Source: Crossaster papposus (lineage: Eukaryota > Echinodermata > Asteroidea > Velatida > Solasteridae). From it: a stretch of 64,000 nucleotides of DNA. This document shows positions 1 to 13,200 of the stretch, piece after piece. The number at the start of each line of letters is the position of its first letter. The stretch's first letter is position 1. Where the stretch lies: assembly GCA_037893245.1 (NCBI GenBank), contig JBAIAA010000318.1, positions 186,001 through 250,000 of the forward strand, written 5' to 3'. The translations under genes and the position numbers were made by a program. The notes under the pieces are model-generated. The model saw only the letters and a list, made by a program, of their open reading frames with translations, was not told the origin of the DNA and did not search any database.

Positions 1-299
1 TATAAAAGTAACTCACGACCGTGGTTAAAGTGTTTAGTAGGTTATCTTAGCATTTGTACTATATATCTGTATACGTAATACATGTAGTATTGTGTAATGT
101 GTAATAACTAGTTACTTATAATAGGTGTGGTTCCCATTCCCACTTCATTCATTGATGTAAATTGCCGCAATACGCGTAACAGAAAACTGTACTTCAACAG
201 GAGCGTTTGTTTTTGGATAAAACTTGCTGTTATATTAACAAAACAACAACGGGTTAATCACTGTTGCAAAACAGGGGAATCACTGTAGGTGTACAGTAC

Positions 300-475
300 C
301 CAATACAGTAGAATCTCTGTTAATAAACAGAGATAAAACAACAGTAGAATGTACTGTTAAAAAACAGTAACTTCTGTAATGCCAATTGACAATAGAATGT
401 ACCGTTAATTAACAGATATTTTTTTAACAGTGTAGGGTGGTGAAAGAGGGGGGAACAAAAAAAAAAAGTGTAAGT
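300..475. repeat. AT-rich degenerate short repeat
   Basis: Variants of AGTAGAATGTACTGTTAA recur with the reverse-complementary word AACAGAG, so the stretch can fold on itself. No gene is seen in the first 570 bases. Confidence 0.4.
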
Positions 476-577
476 AACAGCTGCTGTCCACTCGAGTCTA
501 GGCCCAGATGTATAGAAGTACACATAATGTTTTACTTGTACCTACCGTACCGGCTTCACCTCACCGTTCATCCTTGC

Positions 578-658
578 CTCAACCGGACTTAACACTGACA
601 GTATCTAATCTTGCGCCCTCACGCGCCGCAGTGCAAATAGTACTCTATTTGCACTGCT
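578..658. repeat. Dispersed ~62-bp segment followed by a hairpin
   Basis: The segment from ACTTAACACTGACAGTATC to CAGTGCAAATAG is almost identical to one at 9,369-9,427. Here it runs into a hairpin with arms GCAGTGCAAATAG and CTATTTGCACTGC. Neither copy has an obvious reading frame of its own. Confidence 0.6.
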
Positions 659-739
659 GCTTTGTTCGGGCCCCAGAATCTATACTTGAGTTTTAGATAT
701 GGGGAGATTCTTCGCTCCGAACCGGGACCACGAAGCCTC

Positions 740-965
740 ACCCATTCCCACAATATCTCGCCCCAAATACCACCCATACCTCACCCATACCTTACCCATA
801 CCTCACCCGTACCTCACCCGTACCGCGTCGCCCATACCGCGTCGCCGGTACCGCGTCGCCCGTACCGCGTCGCAACGCGTCACACGCACGACGCCGCCTA
901 CATGACGCCGTCCGCACAACACCACTCGCACGACGCCACCCGCACGACGCCACACGCACAACGCG
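740..965. repeat. Two adjoining minisatellites
   Basis: Repeats of CCCATACCTCA and CCGTACCGCGTCG pass into repeats of CGCACGACGCCAC. The open frames here are by-products of the repeat (Pro/His/Thr-rich) and are not called as genes. Confidence 0.65.
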
Positions 966-969
966 ACGC

Positions 970-2380
970 CGCCATCCAACCGGTAAAGCCGGGAACTATA
1001 CGCCTATCTGATGGCGTAAATGCTATAGCGTATTATTCGACAGACGCGGTGGAAATGCGTGCAATGAAAACCAACTTGTATTTGAAAGTCGCCCCTTGTA
1101 GACGGGGGCGCGCGTAGCCATTCAGACTATCGATGCTAACCAGATCGGCGGAGGCAGGTTCTGAAGGACCAGCACCAGAGTTAGAATATCCTACATTCAG
1201 TTTGCGAGTAGCGCGTTGCAGTTTGACACTGTAGGTGGGCAGAGGGCGGATAGCCCTACATACCGGGGCATCAAAAGCCGAGAGTTATTAGGGCGCGGAA
1301 TACTACCTAATGAGCGACAGTTCGAACCATCCGGCGCAATTGCGACCTTCAAGATATCTTAAACGTACATGTACATTTTCCATGCTCCGCGGTGCCAAGG
1401 AGCGTCAATGACGGGTATATTATTATGGGGTCTCGTGTCGTCACTCCTCGCTTAGAACTCCGCCCTCGCTTTCGGGAACATCCCGATAGACTTGCAGACG
1501 CCAAACGAGCACGGGAAGAAAAATAGCGCGGAACTGGGAAATGCGTCCTGAATGAACCTACAAGACCGCCCCCTACCTTTAACGCTGTTCATTTAGTTAA
1601 TAAATTAATTTTGCAGATGAGCTTCACAAGTCCGCAAATATGCGCAGGACAACAACAAACAGAAGTGCTGCGTGTGGGACTTTTCTCGGCGCCGAATTGC
1701 ATGCATAAAGCGCCCCGTTTCCTCAAATTTCCCCTTGTGGGTCAAAGCCTATCGCAACTGTGAACAGTTAATATCTATTTTATTGTAATTATTGCCATTA
1801 CCACTTTACTCAGGCACTTTTTCACACACAAACAGATAACAATACAAAGAAAAGGTTGTTTCATTCTGAGGACTGAAGACCATGAGACGTTAATTTACTA
1901 CAGGGATACAGGGCTACTGGCCCCTGAATGTCCAAGCATGTTCGATTGGATTCATCTATGCGTTGGAAACGGGCAGTGTTGCAGAACGGCTGCACCGATG
2001 GACCGTTGCAGACCAGTCGACACGCAATTTTCGCCAAGTTCAGCGGCGACCGTGGAAACAACAACATAGCTTTTCACCATCGAAATGGTTCTTAGGGTCT
2101 GTGAAAAAAAAAATATGACTTCGATCAATCATTAAACGTCATTTAGGAAACGGAAAGGAAAAACAAAAGAACATTTCGATTAAAAACAATTTAGGCCAAT
2201 CTGGTTATTATGGCAACTACTTCACGTGCCGCTATTCCTTTTTTATAATTCTTTTGAGGTCTTTAGGCAAAAGTTCCGATCCCAAAATAAGACTTTTAAG
2301 AAGTGGAGTAAAGATGACCACAAAATAAAAAATAGACAAGGATTGGCCGAAACTTGTTTATGTCACTCATGCAGAGGCCC
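970..2380. other. No gene recognised
   Basis: Unique-looking sequence with short chance frames only. I see no splice-consistent exons, RNA gene or paired repeat ends. Confidence 0.4.
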
Positions 2381-2389
2381 GTCCTCTGA

Positions 2390-5300
2390 GCTTAATTAGT
2401 TACATTCAAATGTAACCCGCAGGGCCTATCCACTGCGGAACTTCTATTGCCTCTCACGCAGAGGCCCATCCTCTGATCTTAATCGGTTAAATTTAAAATT
2501 TAACACGCGGGGCCCGTCCACAGCGGAACTGCCCATACTGTGATCTTAATCAGATACATTCAAATTTAACACGCAGGGCCTATCCACTGCGGAACTTCTA
2601 TTTGCCTCAAATGCAGAGGCCAGTCCTCCGATCTTAACGCTAACCCAACCTAATGCTGCTTTTGACTAGCAGTAAAAGGTAGTATGCAGAACTCTCACCT
2701 ACCTGTGTACAATGCCTATAGTAATTTTTAGTATTTGGTACATGTACACCCCTAATTGCACTCGTAGTACTAAGCATTGGGTCCCTAGCCCTCTGCTTGC
2801 TGAGTGTTCATGGCCCATGTATACTGCGTGGAGTGTTCTAACCTCTACAGCAAAGATTGTCACATGGGACACGACAATGGGCCAAGGCTGAACTACTGCA
2901 TTTTTTGCCAGGTAAGAATTACTGACCTGTATTACCACTATTAGTATTTTGTGGTTGGCAGTATCTGTAATTTGACAGTACGCACCCAATCATCAGTCAC
3001 GGAGAGACTGTAGAGAAAGGAACCGAGCTACAAAATTTTAAGTAATATTCTGTAGTACTCAGTTCTTTAGCCGGCCCAGAGTAAAGCCTGCCCTAGGGGG
3101 TTAGGGTTAATCAGTTAAACTCAAATTTAACACGCAGGGCCTATCCACTGCGGAACTTCCATTTGTCTCAAATACAGAGGCCCGTCCTCTGATCATATCA
3201 GTTAAATTCAAAATTTAACACGCAGTGCCTATCCACTGAGGTACTTCTATTTGTCTCAAATGCAGAGGCCCGTCCTCTGATCTTAATCAGTTAAATTCAA
3301 AATTTAACACGCAAGGCATATCCACTGCGAGACAAATTTTGTCTCTCATGTCCCTACATGAGAATAATTTCAGAATAATTAATTAGTTACATTCAAATTT
3401 AACACGCGTGGCCTATCTATTGCGGAACTTCTTTTGTCTCTCATGTAGAGGCCCGTCCTCTGATCTTAATCCGATACACGGTCGAATGACACACAAGGCC
3501 TATCCACTGCGGAACACTTTTGTCTCTCATGCAGAGGCCCGTCCTCTGATCTTAATCAGTTAAATTCAAAATTTAACACGCAGGGCATATCCACTGCGAG
3601 ACTTATTTTGTCTCTCATGTCCCTACATGAGAATAATTTCAGAATAATTAATTAGTTACATTCAAATTTAACACGCGTGGCCTAACTATTGCGGAACATC
3701 TTTTGTCTCTCATGTATAGGCCCGTCCTCTGATCTTAATCCGATACACGGTCGAATTTAACACACAAGGCCTAACCACTGCGGAACTACTTTTGTCTCTC
3801 ATGCAGAGGCCCGTCCTCTGATCTTAATCCGATACATACGAATTTAGCACGCAGGGCCTATTCACTGCAGAACTACTTTTGTCTCTCATGTATAGGCCCG
3901 TCCTCTGATCTTAATCCGATACACGGTCGAATTTAACACACAAGGCCTATCCACTGCGGAACTACTTTTGTTTCTCATGCAGAGGCCCGTCCTCTGATCT
4001 TAATCCGATACATACGAATTTAACACGCAGGGCCTATTCACTGCAGAACTACTTTTGTCTCTCATGCAGAGGCCCGTCCTCTGAATTAATCAGCTACATT
4101 AAAATGTAAATGTAGGATACACCATTTGCAGATATGGAGAGAGAAAAACACAACATTTACTACCGAATTGTTAAGAAATATCTTACTCATCTGAAAGTAA
4201 ATAAAGATCTAGGCGTCCAGCAAATTGATCGCGAAAAAACACAACTAACATAAGAATAACAGCTCGACGCCGGTTGAAAACAAACGCTGTTTTTCGTGCT
4301 TTTCTCGGCATTAATGACTGTAAACTTCGGACAGGCCAGTTTAAAGATATTTACTATAAAATACAACCTTCCAAATTCGCCCGTTCATGATAATTCAAGC
4401 ATTTACCAATAGTGTATACCACCTTTAAGACGCAGGGCCTAATCCACTGCGGAACTTTTTTGTTTGGTCTCAAATGCAGAGGCCCGTCCTCTGATCTTAA
4501 TCAGATAAATTCAAATTGAAAACGCAGGGCCCTTCCACGGCGGAACTCCTTATGACTCAAATGCAGAAGCCCGTCCTCTGATCTTAATCAGATACATTCA
4601 AATTTAACACGCAGGGCCCGTCCACGCGGAATTTCTATTGCCTCTCACGCGGAGGCCCCACCTCTGATCTAAAAATAAACATGTTATATTAAAAATTCAG
4701 CACACAGGGCCTGTCCACTGCGTCACTTTTATGTACTCTTATCCTCTGATGATATCCATGTAAGATAAACATTCATCACGCAGGGCCCGTCCCCTGCGTA
4801 ACTGTTGTTCTCTCATATCCTCTGATCTTAACAATGTTAGTTTTAAATTCAAGATGCAGGGCCTACCCACTGCGGAATTTATATTCTCTCTTATGATCTT
4901 AACATTGTTATATTTAAATTCAACCCATCGGGCCCGTGCACTGCGGAACTTATATTCTATCTTAACCTATGATCTTAACATTGTTAGATTTAAATTTAAC
5001 ACACAGGGCCCATCCACTGCGCAACATTTGTTACCTCTTATTCTGTTAGTAATCTTAACAATGTTAGAATTACGTTCCGACACGCATGGCCCATTCACTG
5101 CGTTACTTCTATTCTCTCGTATGCTTAGATCTTAACCATTGCTAGATTTAAGTTCAACACACAGAACCTGACCACTGCATAACTTATATTCTCTCTTATC
5201 GTCTGATCGTCTGATCTTAACAATATGTAAGATTTAAATTCAGCACACAGGGCGCGTCTGCTGCGTAACTTATAACTATCTCTCATCCTTTGATCTTAAC

Positions 5301-5450
5301 TACACTAGATTAAAATCCAAAACGCAGGGCCCGTCCGCTGCAAAACCTATTATCTTAACCATGTTAGATTACAATTGAACACACAGGGCCCATCCATGCA
5401 CTGTTTCTCTCTTATGCGGAGGCCCGTCCTCCGACGGATCTTAACCACGC
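2390..5450. repeat. ~86-bp tandem array with three small hairpins per unit
   Basis: At least 25 diverged units. A typical unit holds three inverted repeats: CAGAGG-CCCGT-CCTCTG; TTAAAT-TCAAA-ATTTAA; and CGCAG-GGCCTATCCA-CTGCG. These are joined by GATCTTAATC and by AACTTCTATTTGTCTC. Near 3,450-4,070 the spacing is 85-89 bp. The array is broken by unrelated sequence at 2,660-3,090 and 4,110-4,410 and decays after 4,700, where the first hairpin weakens while the CGCAG/CTGCG one persists. No open frame persists across units, so it looks like non-coding satellite DNA. Confidence 0.85.
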
Positions 5451-5469
5451 TAGTCTAGCGTAAAATTGT

Positions 5470-6020
5470 GCATTTTAGTATAACTCGACCGACAGTCGGT
5501 CGCGCCTTCTTGCATTATACTTGCCACCAAACATGGCTGTTCAGTATGCCTAAAACCGGAAATATATTGTCCAATTTAAAACACAAGAGGGCGCTGTCCA
5601 ATCACGGATTGTTTTGGTTTTGTGCATTATAAGAATATTCATGAGATCATTGTCCCCCTACAAAAACAGACGCAACGAGCCGTCCAGCATGAGGGCTGTC
5701 TTTGGGGCTGTTCTATTGTGATAAAAAGGGTACTAGCTGTACCATTTCATCATAGCTGTACCATTTCATCATACCTGATGCTAAACAACGATGCGCGTCA
5801 TTTCCACGCGTAAGGCGTTCAAAAGGACTGCACTCATAAGCCAGCGAGCACTAAGAAACGTGCCGCGAGGCTGCCGACCGCCTAAGTTCACACGCTGCTC
5901 AAGGCGCTACAATTCATTTGAGGGTCCACTCTCCGTTTTGTTTGAATAACAAGGCCCCTTGTGTTTGTTTAGGCCCGTCCTAAAACACGAATGCTGCCAA
6001 CAAGAATGCATTATAGTTCT
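5470..6020. other. No gene recognised
   Basis: Flank of the satellite array. It includes a short direct repeat (GTACCATTTCATCAT, twice near 5,740-5,770). No coding signal is seen. Confidence 0.35.
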
Positions 6021-6024
6021 GAAC

Positions 6025-6240
6025 CGTCTTGGGTCCGGCCCTGTTCGTCGTCTACCTTAATGATCTGCCTAAGCAAGTTCATTCTACCGTGATGTTCAAT
6101 CTACGTGACTGTATCATGTACAGGATGATCAGCATACCTGCAGATAACAGCATACCTGCAGATAACAACATCCTGCAGGAAGACATCTTGTCTATAAAGC
6201 AGCAATACATGTCTACAAAGCAGCTAACCATCTAGCAGCC
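6025..6240 (+). pseudogene. LINE reverse-transcriptase fragment
   Basis: The translation starts GPALFVVYLNDLP, matching the conserved fingers/palm stretch of non-LTR reverse transcriptases (LGPLLF-hydrophobic-YINDLP). It then decays, with IPADN duplicated where the catalytic ADD motif would be expected. No upstream PQG block or downstream thumb is present, so this is a short dead remnant. The family (Jockey, CR1 or RTE) cannot be told from so little. Confidence 0.5.
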
Positions 6241-6913
6241 GTTGACATCCACAAATTTACAATCGACAAGGAAGCTAGTCAACGTTCCACAATCAGACAA
6301 ACATCGGCCACTTCATTGAAATCTGGACTCCAAGTTTTCAAATGAAAAAAGTTGTTAAACTCCGGCCCAATTAAAAACTTGACCACAGATGGCCTTTGAC
6401 CTCAGAAGTTGAACTTGAAAAACCACTCTCGTATAGTGAGATTTCATCTCCGACCGAAACAAGATTGGAAATGAAAAGCAAGGCAATGACAGCCATACAT
6501 TATCGGGGTTGTATTATATATAAAAGGGGTTGTATTATATATAAAAGCGGTGACCAAACGACAGTGGCCAAAATCTCGATCGATCAAATAATCAAAACAG
6601 CCTTGGTCCTCAAAGAAGTTAATTGCCCACAATAATAATACATGTAGTTGACTTCAATAGAGAACTTCTTTGTAATTGGAACGTATAAGGTTTGCCCAGA
6701 GCGGGCCTGATCCCCTATACTTATGCAAAATACGGGATCTTAGCACTGTCCTGGGACGAACCATGGCGATTACGCATGCCGGCTTTTCTGTGTCTTAGGT
6801 CACAATAATATTGTGCGGAATGACCTGAAACAAACGTGCCCCTTGGTTGTTTCTCCCGGGTTAAACCCCTATGAGCAGGGCTTGAATAAGTTTCTGCTTA
6901 AATAGCGCTTACA

Positions 6914-7091
6914 TTGGCTTTCTCCCAACAAATTGAAAACAGTTGCATGGCATTATTATATACAATCATATTGTACACGTGGGTTTGATTTTACATTTAT
7001 AATTGGCTTTCTCCCAAAATATTGCAAACGGTTGCATCGCATTATTATATACAAACACATTTTACACATGGGTTTAATTTTACATTTATAA
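6914..7091. repeat. 89-bp tandem duplication
   Basis: Two copies begin TTGGCTTTCTCCCAA at 6,914 and 7,003 and end in GATTTTACATTTATAAT or a close variant, with scattered differences. Confidence 0.7.
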
Positions 7092-7094
7092 TGA

Positions 7095-9365
7095 AATGCA
7101 TCTGCCACCGTCGAAGGAGGCACTTATAGCAAGTAAAGACATGCTGACATAACCGGCAGTGTTCTTGGACTCTAATATTAATAATACCAAAAGCTTCAAT
7201 TTCAATACGGTTGTTTGTTGGTTTTTTTGGTTTATTTATTTTTTATTTATTTTTTTTTATTTTTTTTTGTTTTTTTTAACGAGGATTGTTTGCAACAAAA
7301 GGGCTACAAAATACTAATATCGTCTTATTGTTTAGAGAGACTTTTCAAGTTTTCATCAACAATTGTTTTATTTTTTTAAAACAGGGACAGAACTACGACT
7401 TGTCTGATTTTATGGTCGGTAAGAAATACCCTTTTTTCTTACTAAACAAAGTTGTGCTGAATACTGTGCCGGTTTGGTGACAAGATATGTGAATTAGTTA
7501 CCTATCTTCAAAATGTGAGGTTCTTTTTTTGTTAGTTACCTTAAAATAATTAGGAACACTCGAAATGTCGTCTATTCCGGAAGCAGGCTAACAAAAATAA
7601 GTCCGCGCAAAAAACACATAAATGCCTCATTAAAAGTGTACTGACCTAAAAGGTTAAAACGGTCTAACACCCCGACCAAACCTGCGTTGCTATACTAAAC
7701 TCAAAGGCAAATCACATGTCAGAACCCCTGCCCCATACCAGAGCAAAGCAAAGGCGCCCAACCAGAACATGTGGCACTCTGACTATCGAAAACAAACATC
7801 ACATGCAAAACGTGAGCATAAAGTAATATAAAAACAGGTACAAGTATGCGTTATAATTCACTTGAATTTTGTCATTGTAAAATAGACACTTTATGAATCT
7901 ATTTTTTTTTTTTTTTTTAATATCCCGAAACAGTCGGAGTCACCATGTTGGCCCAACACCACTGCCAAAATGAATATTACTATACTGCGGGTCACTCCTT
8001 CGTGCACACAAAACCTCGCATTTTGCGGCTGTGAGCCGTCAACCCGCTTAAGACTTCGCTGCGTACCTCATTATAAAGACAACGCTGAATTCTGACTGGC
8101 CATATACGATGCAAGAGCACCCACCAGGCTCTACGATATTTCATTCCCATGGTGTGAATTAGCACCGAAGTCCCAACATTTAGATTATACGGGCTTTCCT
8201 ACAGATATGCAGCGGAAATATATTATTTCAACACAGACTTCCAACTCAACCTAAAATTAGCCGAGTAAAGGTTTATAAAGGTCTCAATTAAACCAGCAAA
8301 TCAGATCTGTAGAAAAAACACCCCCGAAATAGAGCAATCAACGAAGACCACTGATTACACTAAGAGTACTATACGACATTTGAATGCGGAGAAACAGACC
8401 CGTTCAACCGAAAACCAGAAACTAAATAAGCGAAATGATCGGAAACACTCATTTTGGGAACAAAAGACAACTAAAGACGGCTGCCCAAACATGTACGTGT
8501 GCGTGCTATAGGGCTGCCCCTACACCATTGTGCATGTTATGTAACTAACTGCGATATACTATACACCTTATTCAATCGCACGGCAAATTCTACGTAAATA
8601 TGCATTATATGAATTCAATACAAAAGTGAATTTTTAAATGCGATAAGAGATATACCTCTACCGGTGATCAATGTCTTCATCTTTTTTGTTGTTGAAAATT
8701 CATTGCTGAAAACGTATATGCAAACATTAAGTAGCCTGAATAACATAACTTCATTTGGACACGATATTAAAACCTGCATTCCTGGCCCTAATTGTTAAAC
8801 AAATAGGCCAGTCCTTTGTATAGACCATTGTGGCGCTCTCACATTCCATTGCCACGCATCAGTGGAGCCACTCCCAACCGTGCAAAATGTTGTCTTCAGT
8901 ACGAAGACTCTATACCGCTAAGCATAGCAAGCATTCAAACCTATATGCTGGCGCACCCTGGAGACGTTTTCTAAACCGTCTGCCGAAGCAAACGCAAACG
9001 TGAGGTAAAACAAGAATACCTGCACTTCTATAAGAATACAATTGTCTCAGAGCACGGCTCCATAAACCAAATCGACACGCCCTATTTCAAGGGGGGCTCC
9101 TTCAGTTTTGAGCTGCACCAACAAAATAAATTAAAAAGTGGTTTGATCCTACCTCATTTCTCCATACAATTCAAGAAAGGGTCTTCACACTAGCACAAAT
9201 GTCCAAACTCACAAACACAAGCGCGATTGACTTTTACTGGGATGGCAAAACCTTCCCAGAAATGACCCCTCTTAAATCCTAGGTTGCTGCCATGCCGCGG
9301 TGTAAAACACGGCCCGAGGCTGGCTATCGGTCCGGCCGGGAATACGTGAACGTCCGGCCATGACG
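7095..9365. other. No gene recognised
   Basis: AT-rich sequence with T-runs near 7,210-7,280 and 7,900. Stops are frequent in all frames and no exon chain could be built. Confidence 0.35.
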
Positions 9366-9368
9366 AAA

Positions 9369-9427
9369 CCAGACTTAACACTGACAGTATCTAATCTTGC
9401 GCCCTCACGCGCCGCAGTGCAAATAGT
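9369..9427. repeat. Second copy of the dispersed ~62-bp segment
   Basis: Same orientation and nearly the same sequence as the copy at 578, but without the following hairpin. Confidence 0.6.
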
Positions 9428-9519
9428 GACAAAAATCGTCACCGTTTTCGCAAAGAGACACGTCAAAAAAATTTTTTATTTTTTTATTTCGATTTGTTTC
9501 ACTATTTTGCTTTCAAACA

Positions 9520-9762
9520 CTATAGATGATGTGCCTCTGTTTACATCTGTATTCAAATGTGCCCGTCAATATGCGCACGAATCATGTTTTACATAAATTT
9601 GGTTAAGAGATGACATCAGAGGTCACATAATTCAAAGGCGATCTGACCTGCGACGTCAGTCTTTAAGCAAATTTTATGTATAACACGATGGGTGCGCATC
9701 ACTGCCGGGCACATTTGAATACAGATGTAAACACGTGACGTCAGAGGGCACATCGTCTATAG
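9520..9762. mobile_element. MITE, ~240 bp
   Basis: Ends are inverted: CTATAGATGATGTGCC at the left, GGGCACATCGTCTATAG at the right. The match continues inward (TTTACATCTGTATTCAAATG). There is no coding capacity. A TA duplication is possible because TATA sits at both edges, but the exact boundary is ambiguous. Confidence 0.75.
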
Positions 9763-10264
9763 TACGCGCTATGTGCCCCGAAAATGTGTCCAGAATTGTT
9801 ATGTTTTTAAAACCATGCGTGCCTATCCAAAAAGTATCCTGTATTGCAAGTTGAAATACACTAATTTTAGAAATGAACTTGTTTACGCCCGTATCACTGG
9901 AGGAATAATGAGCTGAAGCGTTGAAAAGTACGCCGCGTGCTCGTTAAAGACTGACTGTTCAAAGATCCCGCGCCCCGGTAAGTCTGCAGAATGAGTTTGT
10001 ATGGTTTGCGGTAGAGTGCACGTACGTGCACAATTCACTCATAACACTCCTCGATCAATTGATTAAAGAGCATATAATCATTTCTTCTGAACTGCATAAA
10101 ACAACATTGGTTTGGCGTTATTTATAGGGACCACGCATTCTGTTGCCGTGCCATGCTTCGCCGTTTTCAATGGTATTTTCGGCTGCCTTTTTTGTTTTTT
10201 TGTGCTAATGCGAAAATCCATTATTCATAAGCGTCTTTGTGTTCTGAGTTATCTGTTGAGTGCT

Positions 10265-10400
10265 TAGTCTTTCGGCAAGACGTTGCTATTATACGCGATG
10301 AGCCGCCGTCTCGATAACCCACCGCCGCAAGAGGGCGCTATCGCGACAACCATTATCACCACAGACATGTGTTTATGTCTGTGATTATCACCCGCGAACC
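10265..10400. repeat. Diverged copy of the GAGGGCGCT repeat family
   Basis: AAGACGTTGCT, then AGAGGGCGCTATCGCGACAA, then ACAGACAT in the same order as the copies at 50.2-51.1 kb, with many substitutions. It ends in a small hairpin (CACAGACAT / ATGTCTGTG). Confidence 0.6.
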
Positions 10401-11452
10401 GATCAGAAACAACGTCTTTGGAACTTCTTAGCGCTAGTATGTGTTATGCGCACGCACCTGCTTAGGAGGGAGGGGGTGGGGTTTTGGGTTTTTGTTTAAC
10501 CGCTACGTCTACTCAGTGTTTTCCCAAGAGATTATTTAAGAAAAAATTCAGTCGGTAAATCAGCATGATTACCAAATGATTTAATGGCAGCAAATCTACC
10601 AATATCAGCCGACGTATTAACATCATATAAATTAAAGAAAGCACTTACTCCAATGGTGAAAGAGCATTATTGTAATACCTGCCTGGGAAATGGCTAATCG
10701 GATTTCCGCAAAAGATAGCCACGCCCTATTTAGTACACCGACGATTGCATGCAGGGCCTGTATCCGGTGTGAAAGGTAATTCTGTCCCCCCTGGTAAATG
10801 TGTCCCCCCGGACAGACTTACCAGGCCGTGACCCGGTAAATCTGTCCGGGGGGACACATTTACCTAGGTATTTCTGTCCCCCTCCAGGTAATTCTGTCCC
10901 CCTGCAAAATGTTAAACGTGTCCCCCTGGTAAATTTGTTCCGTGCGACGTCACAAGTCTAGCACCCACGTTCTTTTAGTGTATTTCCTGTTGTGTTTGCG
11001 CAGTGTCAACACGGACGCCTTGCGTAAAAAACGTGAAGCACAACGTTATTAACGATTGCATGCACATTGCTCGAGAGCTAGAGGAGGGATAACCTTGACG
11101 TCATAGTTAACAAATCTGGGGCGCACGTGAAACAAAGGAAGGGAACTAAATACGTACATGTCATGCACATCAGCTGATGAGTAAGAGTACGTGTATATAT
11201 ACAGTACATGTGTTTTGGTTTTTTTTTCGCGCGCGCTATGTGCTGCAGCTGCCCTGCATTGCAATATATTGTATAATTATTGCTCGACTATCATGCTTGG
11301 TCATACACACCCATTAGCCTTGATCGCTACTGCTAGACTTGGCTGCTGCTAGTGAAACTAAAATAGTAGTGGTTAGTTTGAAAAATTCTTCCTCCCTCCA
11401 CAACAACCATAGAGAAATAAGACTTATTTCTCCATGCTATAACTATCCCCGT

Positions 11453-11497
<45 letters not shown>
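11453..11497. repeat. Poly(dG) tract of 45
   Basis: An uninterrupted run of 45 G inside the left non-coding part of the Ginger1-like element. Run lengths of this kind are unstable in cloning and sequencing, so the true length is uncertain. Confidence 0.9.
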
Positions 11498-11498
<1 letters not shown>

Positions 11499-11611
11499 GG
11501 CAGGACTAGAAATATATTGGGCATGTACAATTTCCCACACATTTCGGAGTCCTACTACATGCCCCCAAAATGGTTATTTGTTTTGATTTGTGTTCATCTC
11601 TGCCAGTGAGG

Positions 11612-11682
11612 AATTGCTCAGTGATGCAGTGATTCCACCCACAACACATATGTTGGTGGAATTACTGCATCACTGAGCAATT
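11612..11682. repeat. Hairpin, ~28-bp arms
   Basis: AATTGCTCAGTGATGCAGTG is mirrored by CACTGAGCAATT and its inner continuation, with one mismatch and a 15-base loop. No duplication is visible, so it may be a tiny MITE or a structural element. Confidence 0.6.
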
Positions 11683-12611
11683 ATGATGTTTATTTATTTA
11701 TAGCGTAGGGGGAGGGTAAAACGGGGAATTTAAACAAATCCTGAACCCCCCCCAAACCCCAATAATAAATCATAAAAGGAATATTGCCACACTCTTATTC
11801 TTTGTAGTAATTGTACCAATACAAATATTTTATTCAATTCACTTTGTTCAAAGGTAACAAGGAGATGATTGGCGACAGGTAATGTGCGTCAGGTTGGGTT
11901 GACCCGGCCTAAACAGCTTCGGGTCAGATTTGCAAAACAGGGCTGCTATATCATATGCTAAAACAAACTGGCAAATTTGTAAGGGAATCAGACGAATTAA
12001 TTTAAAGCAGGTGATAACGCTTGGGTCTGCCTTAGCAAACACAAGTATATTTAAAAAAAACACTTTCTCACACTTGTGTACCGTTTAGAAATAATATTTA
12101 AACAAGAACAAAGTTTGTGTTTATTGAAAAGATAAAATACAAAAACAGTGCCACCGTGACTACATCGTGTCATTTCATATTTTGCATGATAGCTCAGTAC
12201 ATTGTTCAACCAAGTGCCCTGATAATTAAACTTTCCTTGTCATAAGAATGTACTTTCAGTGATGTAATTATTATGTCACCCTTTTTTCAAATGTAAAATC
12301 TTACTAAATTTATGATTAAACAAAGAATTATGTTTGCAAGATCAAAATCATACAAATTCCTAAAAAATGACATGATGGAGTAATTATGACCACGGACATA
12401 CCTCAATTTTGATCTGTATGCAATTAGTTTTATATGTAATACATAGGCTGTTTACGTACACACGTTTCTGAAAAGTATTACTTCAAACAAGAATGGCAAA
12501 GTAGCCATGGCGACATAGTTGTCAAATTGTAGTATGTACAAGTAAAGAAAACAAAAATGAAGTTTTTGACTGCTGACTAATATCGTTGGAGTGCACCATC
12601 AGTATATACCC

Positions 12612-12738
12612 AGCACGATATGTGGCAGAGGGGTACCCCCCTTTTATCCCTATACTTTATACGCACTCAACACTATTGTAACCTAACCCACCCCCCCCCT
12701 TGAAACCTAAAAGGAATTCCTGACATTCCGGGATATTT
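12612..12738. mobile_element. Truncated copy of the AGCACGATATG MITE
   Basis: One end (TATACCCAGCACGATATG) and the body through CTAAAAGGAATTCCTGA match the complete copies at 52.5 and 58.7 kb. The poly-G part and second end are missing. A run of C sits at 12,690. Confidence 0.75.
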
Positions 12739-13200
12739 GTCCCAGTTCTACCCCTCATATTTTGGGGAGACACAAATTACATTTTTATTCTTACAATTAC
12801 AACTCTCATTCCTTTCCCCCACCCCCACCCCCACCCCACCCCCGAATTTCATGGCAAGCTTTATAACCGAAATGTAAACTGTTAAGAAAGTCACATAAAT
12901 TCCTAAAATCAAATACCCATTTTTTTGTGTACACACAAATGAACTGAACATTGTTGAAATAGAAGTGAAAGTCATACATATGGTGAAGGTCTGAAGGGGC
13001 TATACTGAAAAGTTAGTACCGGAGCACTGGCAACTTAAAATCGCTATACCTAACGATTGCTGTCACAATCATTTTCTGTTGGTCCTGTGATGTTTGTTAT
13101 ATAGTGGCGTTTGACTGTAGCTAGAGACAAAAGCGTTTAAACAAATGCAGACAGCTGGACGGACGAACGAACGGACGGACAGACGTATGATATATTGACT

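Noticed and set aside
662-1117. 151-codon Pro/His/Thr-rich frame
   Set aside because: Covers two minisatellites; the composition follows the repeat and no domain is seen.
2390-5450. CRISPR-like array
   Set aside because: The spacing is regular, but spacers are not unique, units diverge gradually and the genome is eukaryotic. It is ordinary tandem repeat DNA.
11333-11542. Proline-rich open frame
   Set aside because: Produced by the G45 run read on the other strand.
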